NCBI GenBank assembly: GCA_003116995.1
Contig: BDSL01000038.1
Span: 1-64,000 of the forward strand
DNA length: 64,000 bases
Origin: Yamagishiella unicocca
Lineage: Eukaryota; Chlorophyta; Chlorophyceae; Chlamydomonadales; Volvocaceae
Reading direction: 5' to 3'
The position numbers were made by a program, and so were the translations under genes. Of this stretch, positions 47,434 to 58,157 are shown in pieces (positions within the stretch are counted from its first letter, which is position 1; every line of letters starts with the position of its first letter). The notes below the pieces were generated by a model. The model saw nothing but the letters and a program-made list of their open reading frames with translations, made no database searches and had not been told where the DNA came from.

Positions 47434-49031
47434 ATGCAGCCCGGGATGCAACCTGGGATGCAGCCCGGGATGCAGCCAGGCATGCAACCAATGCAGCCGG
47501 GCATGCCTCCAGGGATGCCGATGCAGTCAGGGATGCAACCAAGTATGCAGCCAGGGATGCCGCCAGGGATGCCGCCAGGGATGCCGGGGTTGCCGATGCA
47601 GCCAGGGATGCCGATGCAGCCAGGGATGCCGATGCCGCCAGGAATGCCGATGCAGCCAGGAATGCAACCAATGCAGCCAAGCATGCAGCCAGGTATGCAG
47701 ATGCAGCCAGGAATGCAACCAAGTATGCAACCGGGCATGCCGCAAGGGATGCCGATGCAGCCAGGGATGCCGCCAGGGATGCAACCGGGCATGCAACCAG
47801 GCATGCAGCCGGGTTTGCCCCCAGGGATGCAGTCGAGTATGCAACCCGGCATGCAGCCGGGATTACCACCTCCGCTCTCCATGCAGCCCGGACCACCACA
47901 GGGAAATGGCCCTCCCCAAAACATGGCTCCGGGACCAACCATGGGCATGGCGCCAGGACCCATGCCGGGCCACTCCATGCAGCCTGGGATGGCTCCAGGA
48001 ATGGCTCCAGGCATGGCGCCAGGGATGGCGCCGGGAATGGCACCAGGAATGGCTCCAGGGATGGCGCCAGGGCCGCCCATGGCACGCACGACCTCACCGC
48101 CGCAACCGCAGCAGGGACCTCCGGCGCCGGCGATGGTGGGTCACCCATCAGCGCCGCAGCAACATCAGCCTCAGGCCATGCACCCCATGATGCGGCCGCA
48201 GCCCATGCCAGGGGCACCGCAGCAGGTCCAGGCGCCACAGCAGCCGGCGGGGATGCCCCGACCTGCTGGGGGGGCACCTTACACTGTGCCCCAAGTATCA
48301 GGTAGGAGATGTGTCGTAGGGCAGGGGCTGGCAGTGGCAGCACGGCGAGGGGGTGGACTGGGCACCGCACTAGGGGTGCGAGTGGAGGTGACCCCGGCAA
48401 CGGGCTGGTGGCGTACAAGGGGCCACAGGGTTTTACGAGGAGGGTGGGCGGCACGAGTTGGGCGTGGAGGCGTTCGCGACCTCTCCGTGTAGGCAGGCTG
48501 CCCCTACTGTACTCCTTTTGAGGGCATGGGAGCTGGGTGTCAGGTGGGTAGCTGCTGCTGGTATGCGCGGCCGGCTAATGAGGTTTCGAGGAAGACCCGT
48601 GGATGCGAGAAAAACCGGATCGAAGAGACGTTTCGAGGCCGGCTAGTGAGGTGGATCGGTCTAGCGAGTAGCGCGAATGGGCCTCGTGGGCGAAGTTGCT
48701 GCTGGACGTGCCCTAAAGTCGTATTATCGTACGGCTCCCAGGCGGCGTATAAACGATATTGCCGTTACATCGTGCTGTTGGCTCGGCTGCTGGGCTCAAG
48801 AGTGTCGCAGCGGGTGAGGGAGTCAGGGCTGCTGCTTGCGCCTTCCGCTGAACCTCCCCGCCCCCGCCCTGCTGCGCCACCTCCGCTCGGGTCCCATGCG
48901 GCTACCTCCCTGCAGGTCAGCCGGGCGGCCAACCCTCCATGGCGCCCGGGGCAATGGCGCCTGGGCCGCCACAGCAGGCGGCCTTTCAGCAGCAGCAACA
49001 GCAGCAGCAACAACAACAGCAACAGCAGCAA

Positions 49032-49082
<51 letters not shown>

Positions 49083-52043
49083 CAACAGCAACAACAACAC
49101 CAGCAGCAACAATTTGCACAGCAGCAGCAGCAGCAGCAGCAGCGGGTGCCTATTAAACAGGAGCCGCAACAGCAGCACCTGCAGCAGCAGCAGCCGGTGC
49201 CTCACGTGGCCCCGCAGCCCCCCGCAGCGCCCACCGTGACGGCGGCGGTGCAGCCGCAGGTTACAGCGCCGCAGCCGCCGGCCCAGACGCAGTACACGAT
49301 GACCCAGTTGGCCTCCATCATCCACTTGCAGCAGCAGCTGCAGCGGTCGGGACAAGGCACCCCCATGCAGCTGCAGCAGCTGTCGCTGGCCATCCAGCAC
49401 ATCTCCCAGCAGCAGGTCGCGCTGCAGCACCAACAGCAGCAGCAGCAATCCGTGGCTGCGGCCGCAGCTGCGGCCGCGGCGCGGAAGATGATGAAGCCGA
49501 AGAAGCCAGGCAAAGGGCTTGATGATGACGGCGCTCCAGGCGCGCCCACCGGGCCTTATGGAGCGTACAACACGGCCTCCGGGATCCCCCAGGGCGTCAA
49601 CCCTTCCATGATGGCGGCGATTTCCTCCATGGCGGGAGGGCTCCCCCGCCCTGCGGGCGTCCCTCCTCCCAGGCCGCCCGGCATGCCGGGCTCCTCCGCA
49701 GCCCTCACGCCTTCAGCCCTAGCGGCCGCTACTGCGGTCGCGAGGTCGCAGCAGCAGCAACAGCAGCAGCAACAGCAGCAACAGCAGCAGCAGATGCTGA
49801 TGGCCAACAAACCCAAGCCGAGGATCCCGTACAAGTCGGATCTGGCATACGCCGCGGATGGCAGCATCATAGTCAGTGACGACGGACCTGAAGCGGCGGA
49901 GCCGGCGGGCGGCCAGGGGGGCCGTACGGGTGGCGGCGGCAAGCGGGCTCGGGGCGATGACGACGGGGAGGACCCTCTGGACGCGCTGCGGGGTATTGTG
50001 GACATCGAGGCGGAAAGCCTCAGTAACATGGGCACGGGCAAAGCGGTGGGCGACTTCACGCCCATGTCGGTGCAGGTAGGGCGGGACGTCTCGAGGGAGG
50101 GCAGGGAGGGACGTCTTGAGGCGGCGGGGGTGGGTGGGTGCAGAAAAGGAACGCACGTGGGGGCGGGGCTCCGGGGTTCAGGCGGTTCTGCCATCGAGGG
50201 CGGGGAGGGTTTCAGGCCTGGCCTGACGGGCTGGTGGGTGGGTGAGTGCGCATACCAAATGGAAGCCGGAAGCTGCTGTCTGGGACTTGAGGAGTGGCTC
50301 TCTTCCAGCAGCAGCTCACGTCCGTGGTTTCCGACCGGCGACCACCCCCCTGCTTCCGGCCTCCTTCCCCTCGCTGTCGACCCCTTCCCCCTTACTCTCG
50401 CTCTTGATCCCTCCCACCCTCCCTTCCCTCTCTCCCCTCCCTCCCTCCCTCCCCAGGAGGAGTACGTGCTCAACGAGGAGCCCACGCTGGTGCGGGTGCG
50501 GGACGCAGCCAGGAGACACGGCATGCGGCGCCTGGCTCCAGACGTGTTCCCATACCTGGCCCTGGCAGTAGAGGTGGGACGGGGCCGGGGAGGTCGTGGT
50601 AGCCGCAACTCCATTCCGTCAACTCAATAACGTAGCCCCTCCATCATGGTTAGCCAACCGCGCCCTTCCCCTTTCCTTCCTTCCTTCCTGGTACACGTCC
50701 TGTCAGGCCCACCTGACCGGCCTGCTGCGGTCCGTGGGGCGGCTGGCGGCGCAGCGCGGCGACCCGGGCCGCAGCGCCGTCAACCCCCCCACCGCGGTAG
50801 CCCGCTCCGGAGTCAACGCGCAGCACCACATACAGCGGCTGCGGAAGGCGGACGAGGTCCGGCTGGCGGCCAAGAAGGAGCAGGTGAGGAGGGGGTTGGA
50901 GGGTGGTGAAAACCGTTCTACGCGACGGGACAGGATAGTTGGCGCATGGTCGTCGGACACCGATTTTGTGGGCGCATGCTGGAGCACTGGGGGCTGGAGG
51001 GGAGGAGGAGGGGCGGGGAGGTCCGACAGCCAATGAGAAGTTAGCCTCACCCACAGGGCTGCTTAGCACTCCAGCTTTCATCTTACAACTTCTTACAACT
51101 CCAGCTTTGAAAGCGTCGGTGCGTGGGGCCGGCACCTCTCCCTTGGCCGCCGGTCCCAACGCAACCTGCGAATCAGTCAGTGATCGACCGCGACCCTTAC
51201 ACACCGGGTTCGTTTGTTGTTGTTGTTGCCGTCCCGACCCCTAGGAGGAGGAGGCCCTGCGTGCGGGTCTGCTGCCCAAGGCCGAGGGCGGCACCTCCAC
51301 GAGGGCCGCTGTGGCGCAGATGAGTGAGGCGGACAAGGCGGCGGCGGCACAGCTCAAGGTAGGGGGGCCGCGGACCGGGGCAGCAGGGGCGCGGGGGAGT
51401 CAGGGGCGGTGGTCCGACTGAAATTCAGGTTGGTTTGTATGGCTTTGTATGGGGTGGCACGATGGCCGGTCGGCAGCCGCAGTGTGCTGCTGCTGGCTCC
51501 AGTAGCGACTACCCATTATCACGAATGCTGTCCATGACCGACTGGTGGTCCTCCTGCCCCTCCGCTCCGAAACCGCAGGCCAAGGAGGTCCACAAGGCGG
51601 CTCAGGCCAAGGCTCAGGCGACCCTCAGCACCATCTTCTCGGGCATTAAACGTAAAAAGACCTACGTTACCCCTGCGGGGGGCGCCAAGGCAGCCGCCGC
51701 CGCGGCGGCGGCAGCGCCAGCGGCGGCGCACGCCGCCGCCGCCATCGCCGCAAAGCCCGCTGGGGCTGACGGCGCCGCAGGCGCCCCAGGTGCCGCCGGC
51801 CAGCAACAGCCGCCTCAGCAGCAGACGGCGCAGCAGCAGGCGGCGGCGAGCCAGGCCCAGGCTCAGGCCCAGTCCCAGGCCCTGCCGCAGCCCCAGGCTC
51901 CCAAGGGGCCGGTGCACCTCAAGGTGGTCGACCTCATCGGGGTGATGAGCGCAGACCCGCAGCTCAACAAGCACCCGCTGCTATACACGTGGCAGGCGCA
52001 GGAGTCGTTCCGAGAGTACAACCGGGAGAGCGTGGGGCGGTAG
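47434..52043 (+). CDS. TAF4: TAF4-like subunit of transcription factor TFIID
   Basis: Six exons join in phase: 47434-48301, 48916-50075, 50457-50573, 50707-50883, 51245-51358 and 51579-52043, 966 aa. Exon 1 is built of MQPG and MAPG units. Exon 2 begins with a very long Gln tract (from about 48986), then a Gln-rich helix region (MTQLASIIHLQQQLQRSGQG) and an acidic stretch. The C-terminal region corresponds to the TAF4 homology domain: DPLDALRGIVDIEAE, PTLVRVRDAARRHGMRRLAPDVFPYLALAVEAHLTGLL (split by introns), then a charged helix (LRKADEVRLAAKKEQ) and SEADKAAAAQLKAKEVHKAAQAKA, and the basic end of the domain, FSGIKRKK. TAF4 pairs with TAF12 through a histone fold and supports core promoter recognition in the nucleus. 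Assignment rests on the C-terminal third only. Confidence 0.8.
48584..48630 (+). repeat. intronic repeat B, best copy
   Basis: TTTCGAGGAAGACCCGTGGA continuing with TGCGAGAAAAACCGG lies in TAF4 intron 1. It is used here as reference for repeat family B. Confidence 0.75.
50908..50990 (+). repeat. dispersed intronic repeat A, copy 2
   Basis: About 83 bp in TAF4 intron 4, starting about 25 nt after the 5' splice site, in the same orientation as the copy at 30088-30170. Both carry AGGATAGTTGGCGCAT and GGGCGCATGCTGGAGCACTGG-like segments. Confidence 0.9.
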
Positions 52044-52591
52044 CGGGGGGTTGGGCGCGACGGGGGGGAACGATGGGATGTGTGTCGGGTGTGTGTGTGT
52101 GTGTTGTGTTGTATGGTAGCTGGCGGCTGATTAGAGCAGCAGTGGCCTTCGGAGGGCGCGGGCGTGTAAGAGGCCGAGAAGGAGCGTTGGCCCGGCCGTT
52201 GATTAGTTGCGCTGCCCGGCTGCCTGAGGGCAGAATGTCGCTTCTCGCAGTTGCGCTAGGTTTAGATGATGCAGGGTTTAGGGGTTATGGATACTGGGTA
52301 GCTGAGCAGAGATGCGGCTTGCGGACCGGACGAAGATAATCTGCGCGGCGGAGTATGGAAACCTCGTCGAGGCGATCGTACTCGCCGTACTGGGTCGGGC
52401 TTTCAGATCATCAGATGAGGAGGCGTTGGTACTGCTGGGGTGGATTCACGTGTTGCAAGACACTGCAACTGACCAGCTTGCTAAAGATCAGCGAGGTTAG
52501 GTATTTTCTAGTTGGCAGACTTGTATCGCGTTTGTAACGCGAGCATTGCCTTTTATTCTCGCAATTTGATCATCCTGTGATCATCTTCGCC
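52044..52591. other. TAF4 3' flank and HAD promoter
   Basis: Short intergenic gap between two genes on the same strand. No gene is visible. Confidence 0.6.
52165..52169 (+). promoter_or_regulatory. putative poly(A) signal TGTAA
   Basis: TGTAA about 122 nt after the TAF4 stop. Confidence 0.5.
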
Positions 52592-54908
52592 ATGAGCCAT
52601 CCAAAGCGAATCGTATTTAGCGACATAGATGGCACTATCATGCACGAGCCGTCGGCCCAAGATCGGGTGCGACCGCGTATATGCTCAGCATACAGCCTCA
52701 TCGTTCGCCAATTATATCTCTGGATGCGCAGGATGCTGCCGTGCTTCTCACTCCGCCATCGGCAAGCGGTCGCCAGGTGCGGCCAGCTGCTGATGCGCTG
52801 GGTATCGCGTAATTATAGATGAGTATCAACATTGAAAGCATGTCATACGTCAGAGCATTCGAAAACCGGACTGCCGCTGCCATTCCTGTGGACGCCTTCC
52901 CCACCATCCGGGCAACGGCTATCGCAAAGCCACACCTTTGTCCTCCCCAATAAGTTTCACTTGCCAGCCAGCCTTATCGCGGAAACACAGCGTAACCCAG
53001 ATCCTCCCGGCCCCTCGTGCCAATTCGTGGCGACGTCCTCGTCCTCCCGTTACGGAATGCCGCCTCTACGGAACCCTGCACAAGGATATCGCAGACCGCC
53101 GCCGTCACCCTGCACAAGGATATCGCAGACCGCCGCCGTCACAAACCGTTACCGCTGCCTCAACAACCACCATCCAGTAAACATCACACCACCCAGCCAC
53201 ATGGCAGCTACTACCCCGAACGCGTTCCCCCGGGCACCAAACGCTCATGTCACCCCCAGCCCCTCAAGAGCTCACAAGCCTTACCTACCTTCGGCAGCCC
53301 TCCCATCCCACCCACACTCGCTTCCCTTGCCCCTTCCCGACGCGTCCTCCAGGGCGTCATATCCGCAGCCTCCATCCACCTCGTAGCGCAGCTGCGGGCC
53401 CGCGACCCGCTATTCGTCGTCATCAGCGGCGCCCGCCTTTCCACGCTGCTCATGCGCCTGCCGTACCTGCCCGCAGCGGACGCCTACGTGTGCGAGAACG
53501 GCGGCCGCATCCTGTACCCGGGGAACGACCTTCCTACGGGTGAGGTGCGGCCCAAAGGGCCGGAGGAGGGGAGCGGTGGGGTTGCAAGGAAGACATGTGT
53601 ACGAAAGAAAAACGGTTCAGGGCAGCCGTTTGGAGACCATGGTGCGGTGGGTTACAGAAAAGAATGCGCCAGCTGTCCGTCCCGTGTCGTGTAACTGGAT
53701 CTTCCTGCCGCCCCGCCCCCGCCTCGCAGCCTGTCCCGTGACCGAGGACAAGGAGTGGCGCGCGTCTCACGACCACGCCGCTGGCTCCATAGAGCAGGAC
53801 GCAGTCCTGCCCAAGGACAGAGAGGTGCGGAGGGGGCTCCGACCCCGGTCTGCCGGGGCCGCCAATACACAGTTACACACACTCCCCGGTCCTGTTACCG
53901 GTAGCTATCTTCCTAGAGCTGCTTGGCAAACTTGGCGCTCACTTGGCGCTCACCTGGCGCTCACTTGGCGCTCACTTGGTGCTCACTTGATGCACGCCTC
54001 GACCGCCGCCTGTGCTGCAGGGCCCGCTGTGGGACTTGTACCGCAAGCTGCTAGCCGAGGGTTGGCACCTGGACGCTAACGGCTACACGACGAGCTTCAG
54101 GTGCGGAGGGAGCGGGGGATACAATAAAAGAACCGGTAACGCGACTGGGGAAATGTAGTGGGTGCATAGCCTTGCGTGCTGATACACGCACCGCCCGCGA
54201 CCTGCTGTGCGCATGCACCACCGCCGCAGGATCCACGCCCGAGGCGAAAAGACGCTGGAGCAGCTTCGCGAGGTGATCGCCGCCAGGCCTGAGGGCCTGG
54301 CCTGCTCTTTCAATCTGGGCGCGGCGGACTTCTACCCCGCCACAAGCGGAAAGGTGGGTGCGGACGCAGGCGTACGGCATGCCGACATCGTCACGGCGCT
54401 TGCGCAACCAGGCCTCACCCGAGTCGCGGAGTCAGCTGGCGCGTGCTCCTCCCCCGACCCTTTGCCACCACGGCACCTGCTCTGCCTCCCTCTTCCCCCG
54501 TCGCCTATCGTAAATGTTTTTTCTCGCACCCACGGGTCTCCCTCGCAACCCCCTCCCCCCTTGCCGCAGGTCATGGCCGCCCGCCACCTGATGCAGCGCT
54601 TCTCCGCCTCCGCCCCCGACTGCTGCTTCCTGTGTGATGACGACAACGACCTGGAGCTGGCGGCGGAGGTGGGGAAGGCCTTCCTGCCGAGCGTCACGTC
54701 GGTGAGCTAGGGGGGAGCCGGGAGGGACGGCAACGGGAGGGGAACCTTCGTAATTGTGCCGTTCTTCATTGCGCTCCGTGCACCGCAGGACTCCGTTCGA
54801 CAAGCGGCGGAGGCACGGCCGGAGCATTTCGTTGTGGCCAAGGGACAGGGCGTCGCCGCTACGGAGGAGATGTTGCAGGCCGTACTGGCGCACTACGGCC
54901 TGCAATAG
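52592..54908 (+). CDS. HAD-superfamily phosphatase (Cof/SPP-like)
   Basis: Seven exons recognised: 52592-52666, 53353-53539, 53730-53824, 54021-54100, 54230-54353, 54570-54701 and 54789-54908, about 270 aa. Motif I is VFSDIDGT, with the nucleophile Asp and the acid/base Asp two residues on. Motif II is VVISGAR. The motif III lysine is probably in SGKVMAARHLMQ, and motif IV is CDDDNDLELAAEVG. This order fits HAD hydrolases with a C2-type cap (Cof, sucrose-phosphate phosphatase), which remove phosphate from small metabolites. Substrate unknown. Exons 2-7 join in phase without doubt. The join from exon 1 to exon 2 is in phase but leaves little sequence between motif I and motif II, so a short exon may be missing from the intron at 52667-53352. 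Confidence 0.82.
53075..53142 (+). repeat. 34-bp tandem duplication in HAD intron 1
   Basis: Two identical head-to-tail copies of a 34-bp unit beginning CCTGCACAAGGATATCGCAG. Confidence 0.95.
53577..53620 (+). repeat. intronic repeat B, sense copy near 5' splice site
   Basis: GGGTTGCAAGGAAGACATGT followed by an AAAGAAAAACGG end, about 37 nt after the donor of HAD intron 53540-53729. Confidence 0.55.
53932..53986 (+). repeat. 11-bp tandem repeat, 5 copies
   Basis: Five copies of YTGGYGCTCAC in HAD intron 53825-54020. Confidence 0.95.
54513..54550 (-). repeat. intronic repeat B, antisense copy near 3' splice site
   Basis: On the minus strand: GGTTGCGAGGGAGACCCGTG then GGTGCGAGAAAAAAC. It ends about 20 nt before the acceptor of the intron 54354-54569. 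Confidence 0.7.
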
Positions 54909-55432
54909 TGCAGCGCTGTTGAGCAGCGGCCAGCCGATGACTTGGCGCAACGAATTCCTCGCCCGTGCAGCTTTCGGCCAGGCGCCAATGACTTGGAAGC
55001 AGGACAGGGATTGCCGCCAAAATGAAGTTGTCGCCGTGATTTGTGGCCAGCGATGTTGCGTGTGTAGCCAGGCTGCCAGACATTTCCGACCCACGGGCGC
55101 CGGTCACAGACTATCGGCTTTGATGTAGCAGCAACATGCTCAACTAGTGTGGTAACGTAATTGTCCATAAGCGTGGTCCACGCTTCATCGTAAAGCTTTC
55201 TGAAGCCAGAAGCAGCTTGCCTTACCGCAGGAACAGCACATGACCGCGTGTTAGTCGCTATAGCGTCTCTGCGTGACTCCTTCAATAACACAAGAACTTG
55301 ACGTGGGCTTCGACTGCGTTGTTGGGTGGGGAGGCCTCTCAACCGCGACAACGACCATACTGCAGAGCTTACAGTTAATTGGCAATTTCCTCACATTGTT
55401 ATTCATTAGTTGTTCACATCTTTCCGATAAGC
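54909..55432. other. intergenic region
   Basis: Between the HAD gene and the CCB3-like gene. No gene is visible. Confidence 0.6.
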
Positions 55433-56026
55433 ATGTCCTCAATGCTTGTCTCCGCTGGTAACTGCACCAGGTGTGTGGCCTTCAAGGCCGGTCCGCTGCG
55501 AATCGCTCGGCCGGCCCATCAGCTCCGCTCTTTCTGTAAAGCATCAGCTGGACTACCAGCTGTTGAAGCGCCCACATCTGTAGCATCGTCTGCTGCGCCA
55601 CCAGCAAGCGAGCACCAGGCCCCCTCGGCGGGCCTCTTGGAAACAGCCGTCGTCACTCTGCTGGCGAGCGGCGTAGTAGCTGGAAGCTGCTTCGCCGCCG
55701 ATGGACCGGAGAGCGCCGCGCAGACGGTCCAAGCGGCGAAGCTCGCATCGGACGTCTTGAGGCCGCTGTTCAACATCTTCACGATCCTCTACATCATTCG
55801 CGTCCCCATGACATGGTACCCCGAAATTGATGGCAAGAAGTTCCCCTGGGTCATCGCCTACTTGCCCACGGAGCCCAGCCTGAGCGTCACGCGCAAGGTG
55901 GTTTCGCTACTCAACGGAGTGGACGTGACCCCCATCGTGTGGGTTGGGCTCATCAGCTTCTTCAGCGAGATCCTTCTGGGCCCCCAGGGCCTCCTCACGC
56001 TCGTCCAGGCCAGGGGTGGCCTGTAA
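55433..56026 (+). CDS. CCB3: YggT-family plastid membrane protein, CCB3-like
   Basis: A single-exon gene of 197 aa. Residues 1 to about 80 are Ala/Ser/Pro-rich with basic residues (start MSSMLVSAGNCTRC), as expected of a plastid transit peptide, followed by a hydrophobic, possibly thylakoid-targeting, stretch (LLETAVVTLLASGVVAGSCFA). The mature part has the YggT signature: LFNIFTILYIIRVPMTWYPE, TEPSLSVTRKVV and DVTPIVWVGLISFFSEILLGPQGLL. In plants the protein closest to this pattern is CCB3, which helps attach heme ci to cytochrome b6. CCB3 is preferred over other YlmG/YggT plastid proteins because of the DVTPI...GPQGLL end, but that rests on recall. The stop codon lies inside a TGTAA. Confidence 0.8.
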   Translation: MSSMLVSAGNCTRCVAFKAGPLRIARPAHQLRSFCKASAGLPAVEAPTSVASSAAPPASEHQAPSAGLLETAVVTLLASGVVAGSCFAADGPESAAQTVQAAKLASDVLRPLFNIFTILYIIRVPMTWYPEIDGKKFPWVIAYLPTEPSLSVTRKVVSLLNGVDVTPIVWVGLISFFSEILLGPQGLLTLVQARGGL

Positions 56027-58157
56027 TGCTGCGGTAGCTGCTGCTGCAGTTGCTATCTGTTTTGGTGCGAGGGTAGGTGAGGCAGCAAGCTGTCGGACGG
56101 CTGACCCAGGCAAGAGCCTGTGCAAGGCTGTGGACAGACAGCAATGAGCATCGGGATCCACGAATTTTGCGACAGCAGTGAGAATTCGGATCCGTTCGGT
56201 TTGGGGAGTCACCCCGGCACTGCGTTTTGACGCCAGGTGCTTCTCTGCGCCAATCAGCTTCACTTTGCCAGGACGCCTGGGGGAGAAGGCGTGTCACTTA
56301 ATGGCGGGAGCTGCATGGCACGGGGGCTGGAGCTGCGAGGCCTCACCTCGACTGCAAGGAGGAGCAGCGCGCAGGAACGGACGGGCGCCCTTGTGGATGT
56401 AGCGTGTCCAGGGAGGGCGTGCGCAGCTGCCGCGGCATGCTTGCGAGGCAGGAGGGTCGAGAGCCCTTTGTGCATCTGGTTTCGCCATTTCGAGGTACCG
56501 TAAAGTCGCGCATCGTTGGGCACGCGTTGGGCACCGCGAATGGACTCTCGACGCTGGGGTACGGGCAACGAGCAGCCACTGATGGAGGATTATTTACAGT
56601 GGGGGCACAGCAACAAGTGATGAGGGTCAACGGTATGTTTTCTTCGCTCGGAGCTGCAGGAAGCTGGCCCCTGCCTCATCCGTAACGTGGCGTGATGGCC
56701 ATCTGATTGCAAAGGGTGAAGCTGAACCAGTGGACACGGATAGACAGGGGCCGTCTGCTGCTGCTGAGGGTCGAAGGGAGCCGCGAGGAGCCAGGAACGG
56801 CCCCGGAGGCCGTAGGTTGGCGTTTCGAGGGGGCAGCAGCAGGGACAGGAGATGCCGGCTGACGTGTGCTGACTCCGCAGAGCGGTAACTGTGTATTGCC
56901 AACTGCTCCCCCCGGTTGTAACCGCTGCGCGGGCCTCTGATCAGCACTGCCTCTTGTACTGCCTTGTGTTGCAAGCCGACACGTGTCACGGAACTGGCTG
57001 TCCCAGTGACGGAGAGAGGCAGCCTCTTCCTGCCGTAATCAGCCCAGGTACGGCACCAGCCGTCTGGACGAGCAGGCCTCGGTGACGCCTGCATGCGGCA
57101 GTGCCGTGCGGTGCGGTGGTCCACCGTACGACAACTCCACTCGACACGAGAGCCTGGAAGATACCTCTCGCGGACAAGGAGCGCAGGGGGGCAGCCTACT
57201 CAGCCAGCCCTCGAAATCGAACCAACCACGGGTCCCAAAACTCCCCATTAAACAGAGATGCCGGCGTGCAACAAGCTAAGTAACAATCAGCGAAGGTGAA
57301 CCGATTACCCACGTGCTGTCACGAGCTTATGTTGCTCTACCGCCGACCGCATATACATGTGCTTGGTACCGTCGTACATTTGTCGTACGTAAATACTAGT
57401 GTCCCTGTCTCCCAACACGGGCATCCTTAGCATATATGTATAGGATGGTGCAGTGTCCTCAAGCCGGGGCGAACAGGGGCGAACCCAGGACAAGAAGAGG
57501 GGCCCATGTCCATGGCCTCACCATATGAGAGCCGGGGCTGAACCCAGCAGGCGTTTCGTCTCACTTGAAAGGTTTGCCTATATAAGCAAACTACAACAGA
57601 CGGATTCGGCAACCGGCCAGTGCAGAGGCAGCTGCTCGTGGTTGCAACGCCGACCGCTGCAGACACCGGCGCAGCAGCATGTAGTGAAGATGAATAGGAA
57701 CCAACCAGCAAACCAATGAACAACATGCCGTGCACGCCCGGAATTGCACAAATCCAATCTCCGGAATAAAGAAAACCTCCTGCAACCATCTCTCACCTGG
57801 TACAATACCTAACTCGCGCTCTCCGTTACCCTTGCATGCTATCCATTCCCCGGCCTCACCCCAACGGCAAGCCGTAAGGGGCACCTCCCACCACTCCATA
57901 CAAGCCTCGGCTGCTCTTCGCCGCCCTCGCTCCCGCAAAGCCCGTCCCGTCATCGGCCCCTGCTGTAAGCTGACCCCGCTTCGCAGCGACGCGCCAGCGA
58001 TTCCCTTGCGTCACCAACTGCCCTCATAGGTCATAGCTGGCGTATAGCATCTTACATGCTGCTATCCTTATCACCCCACCCCAACTCAGTGCCACACCGG
58101 CATCCCTCCTCCCCTCCCCCGCGAAACGGTTACTATGCCACTCCCCCGCGAAACCCG
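56027..58157. other. intergenic region, no supported gene
   Basis: Between the convergent CCB3-like and M43 protease genes. Many short frames overlap on both strands without motifs or splice context. A 14-bp direct repeat (CTCCCCCGCGAAAC) lies near 58,105 and 58,142. Confidence 0.55.
58052..58056 (-). promoter_or_regulatory. putative poly(A) signal TGTAA
   Basis: TGTAA on the minus strand about 100 nt after the M43 protease stop. Confidence 0.5.
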
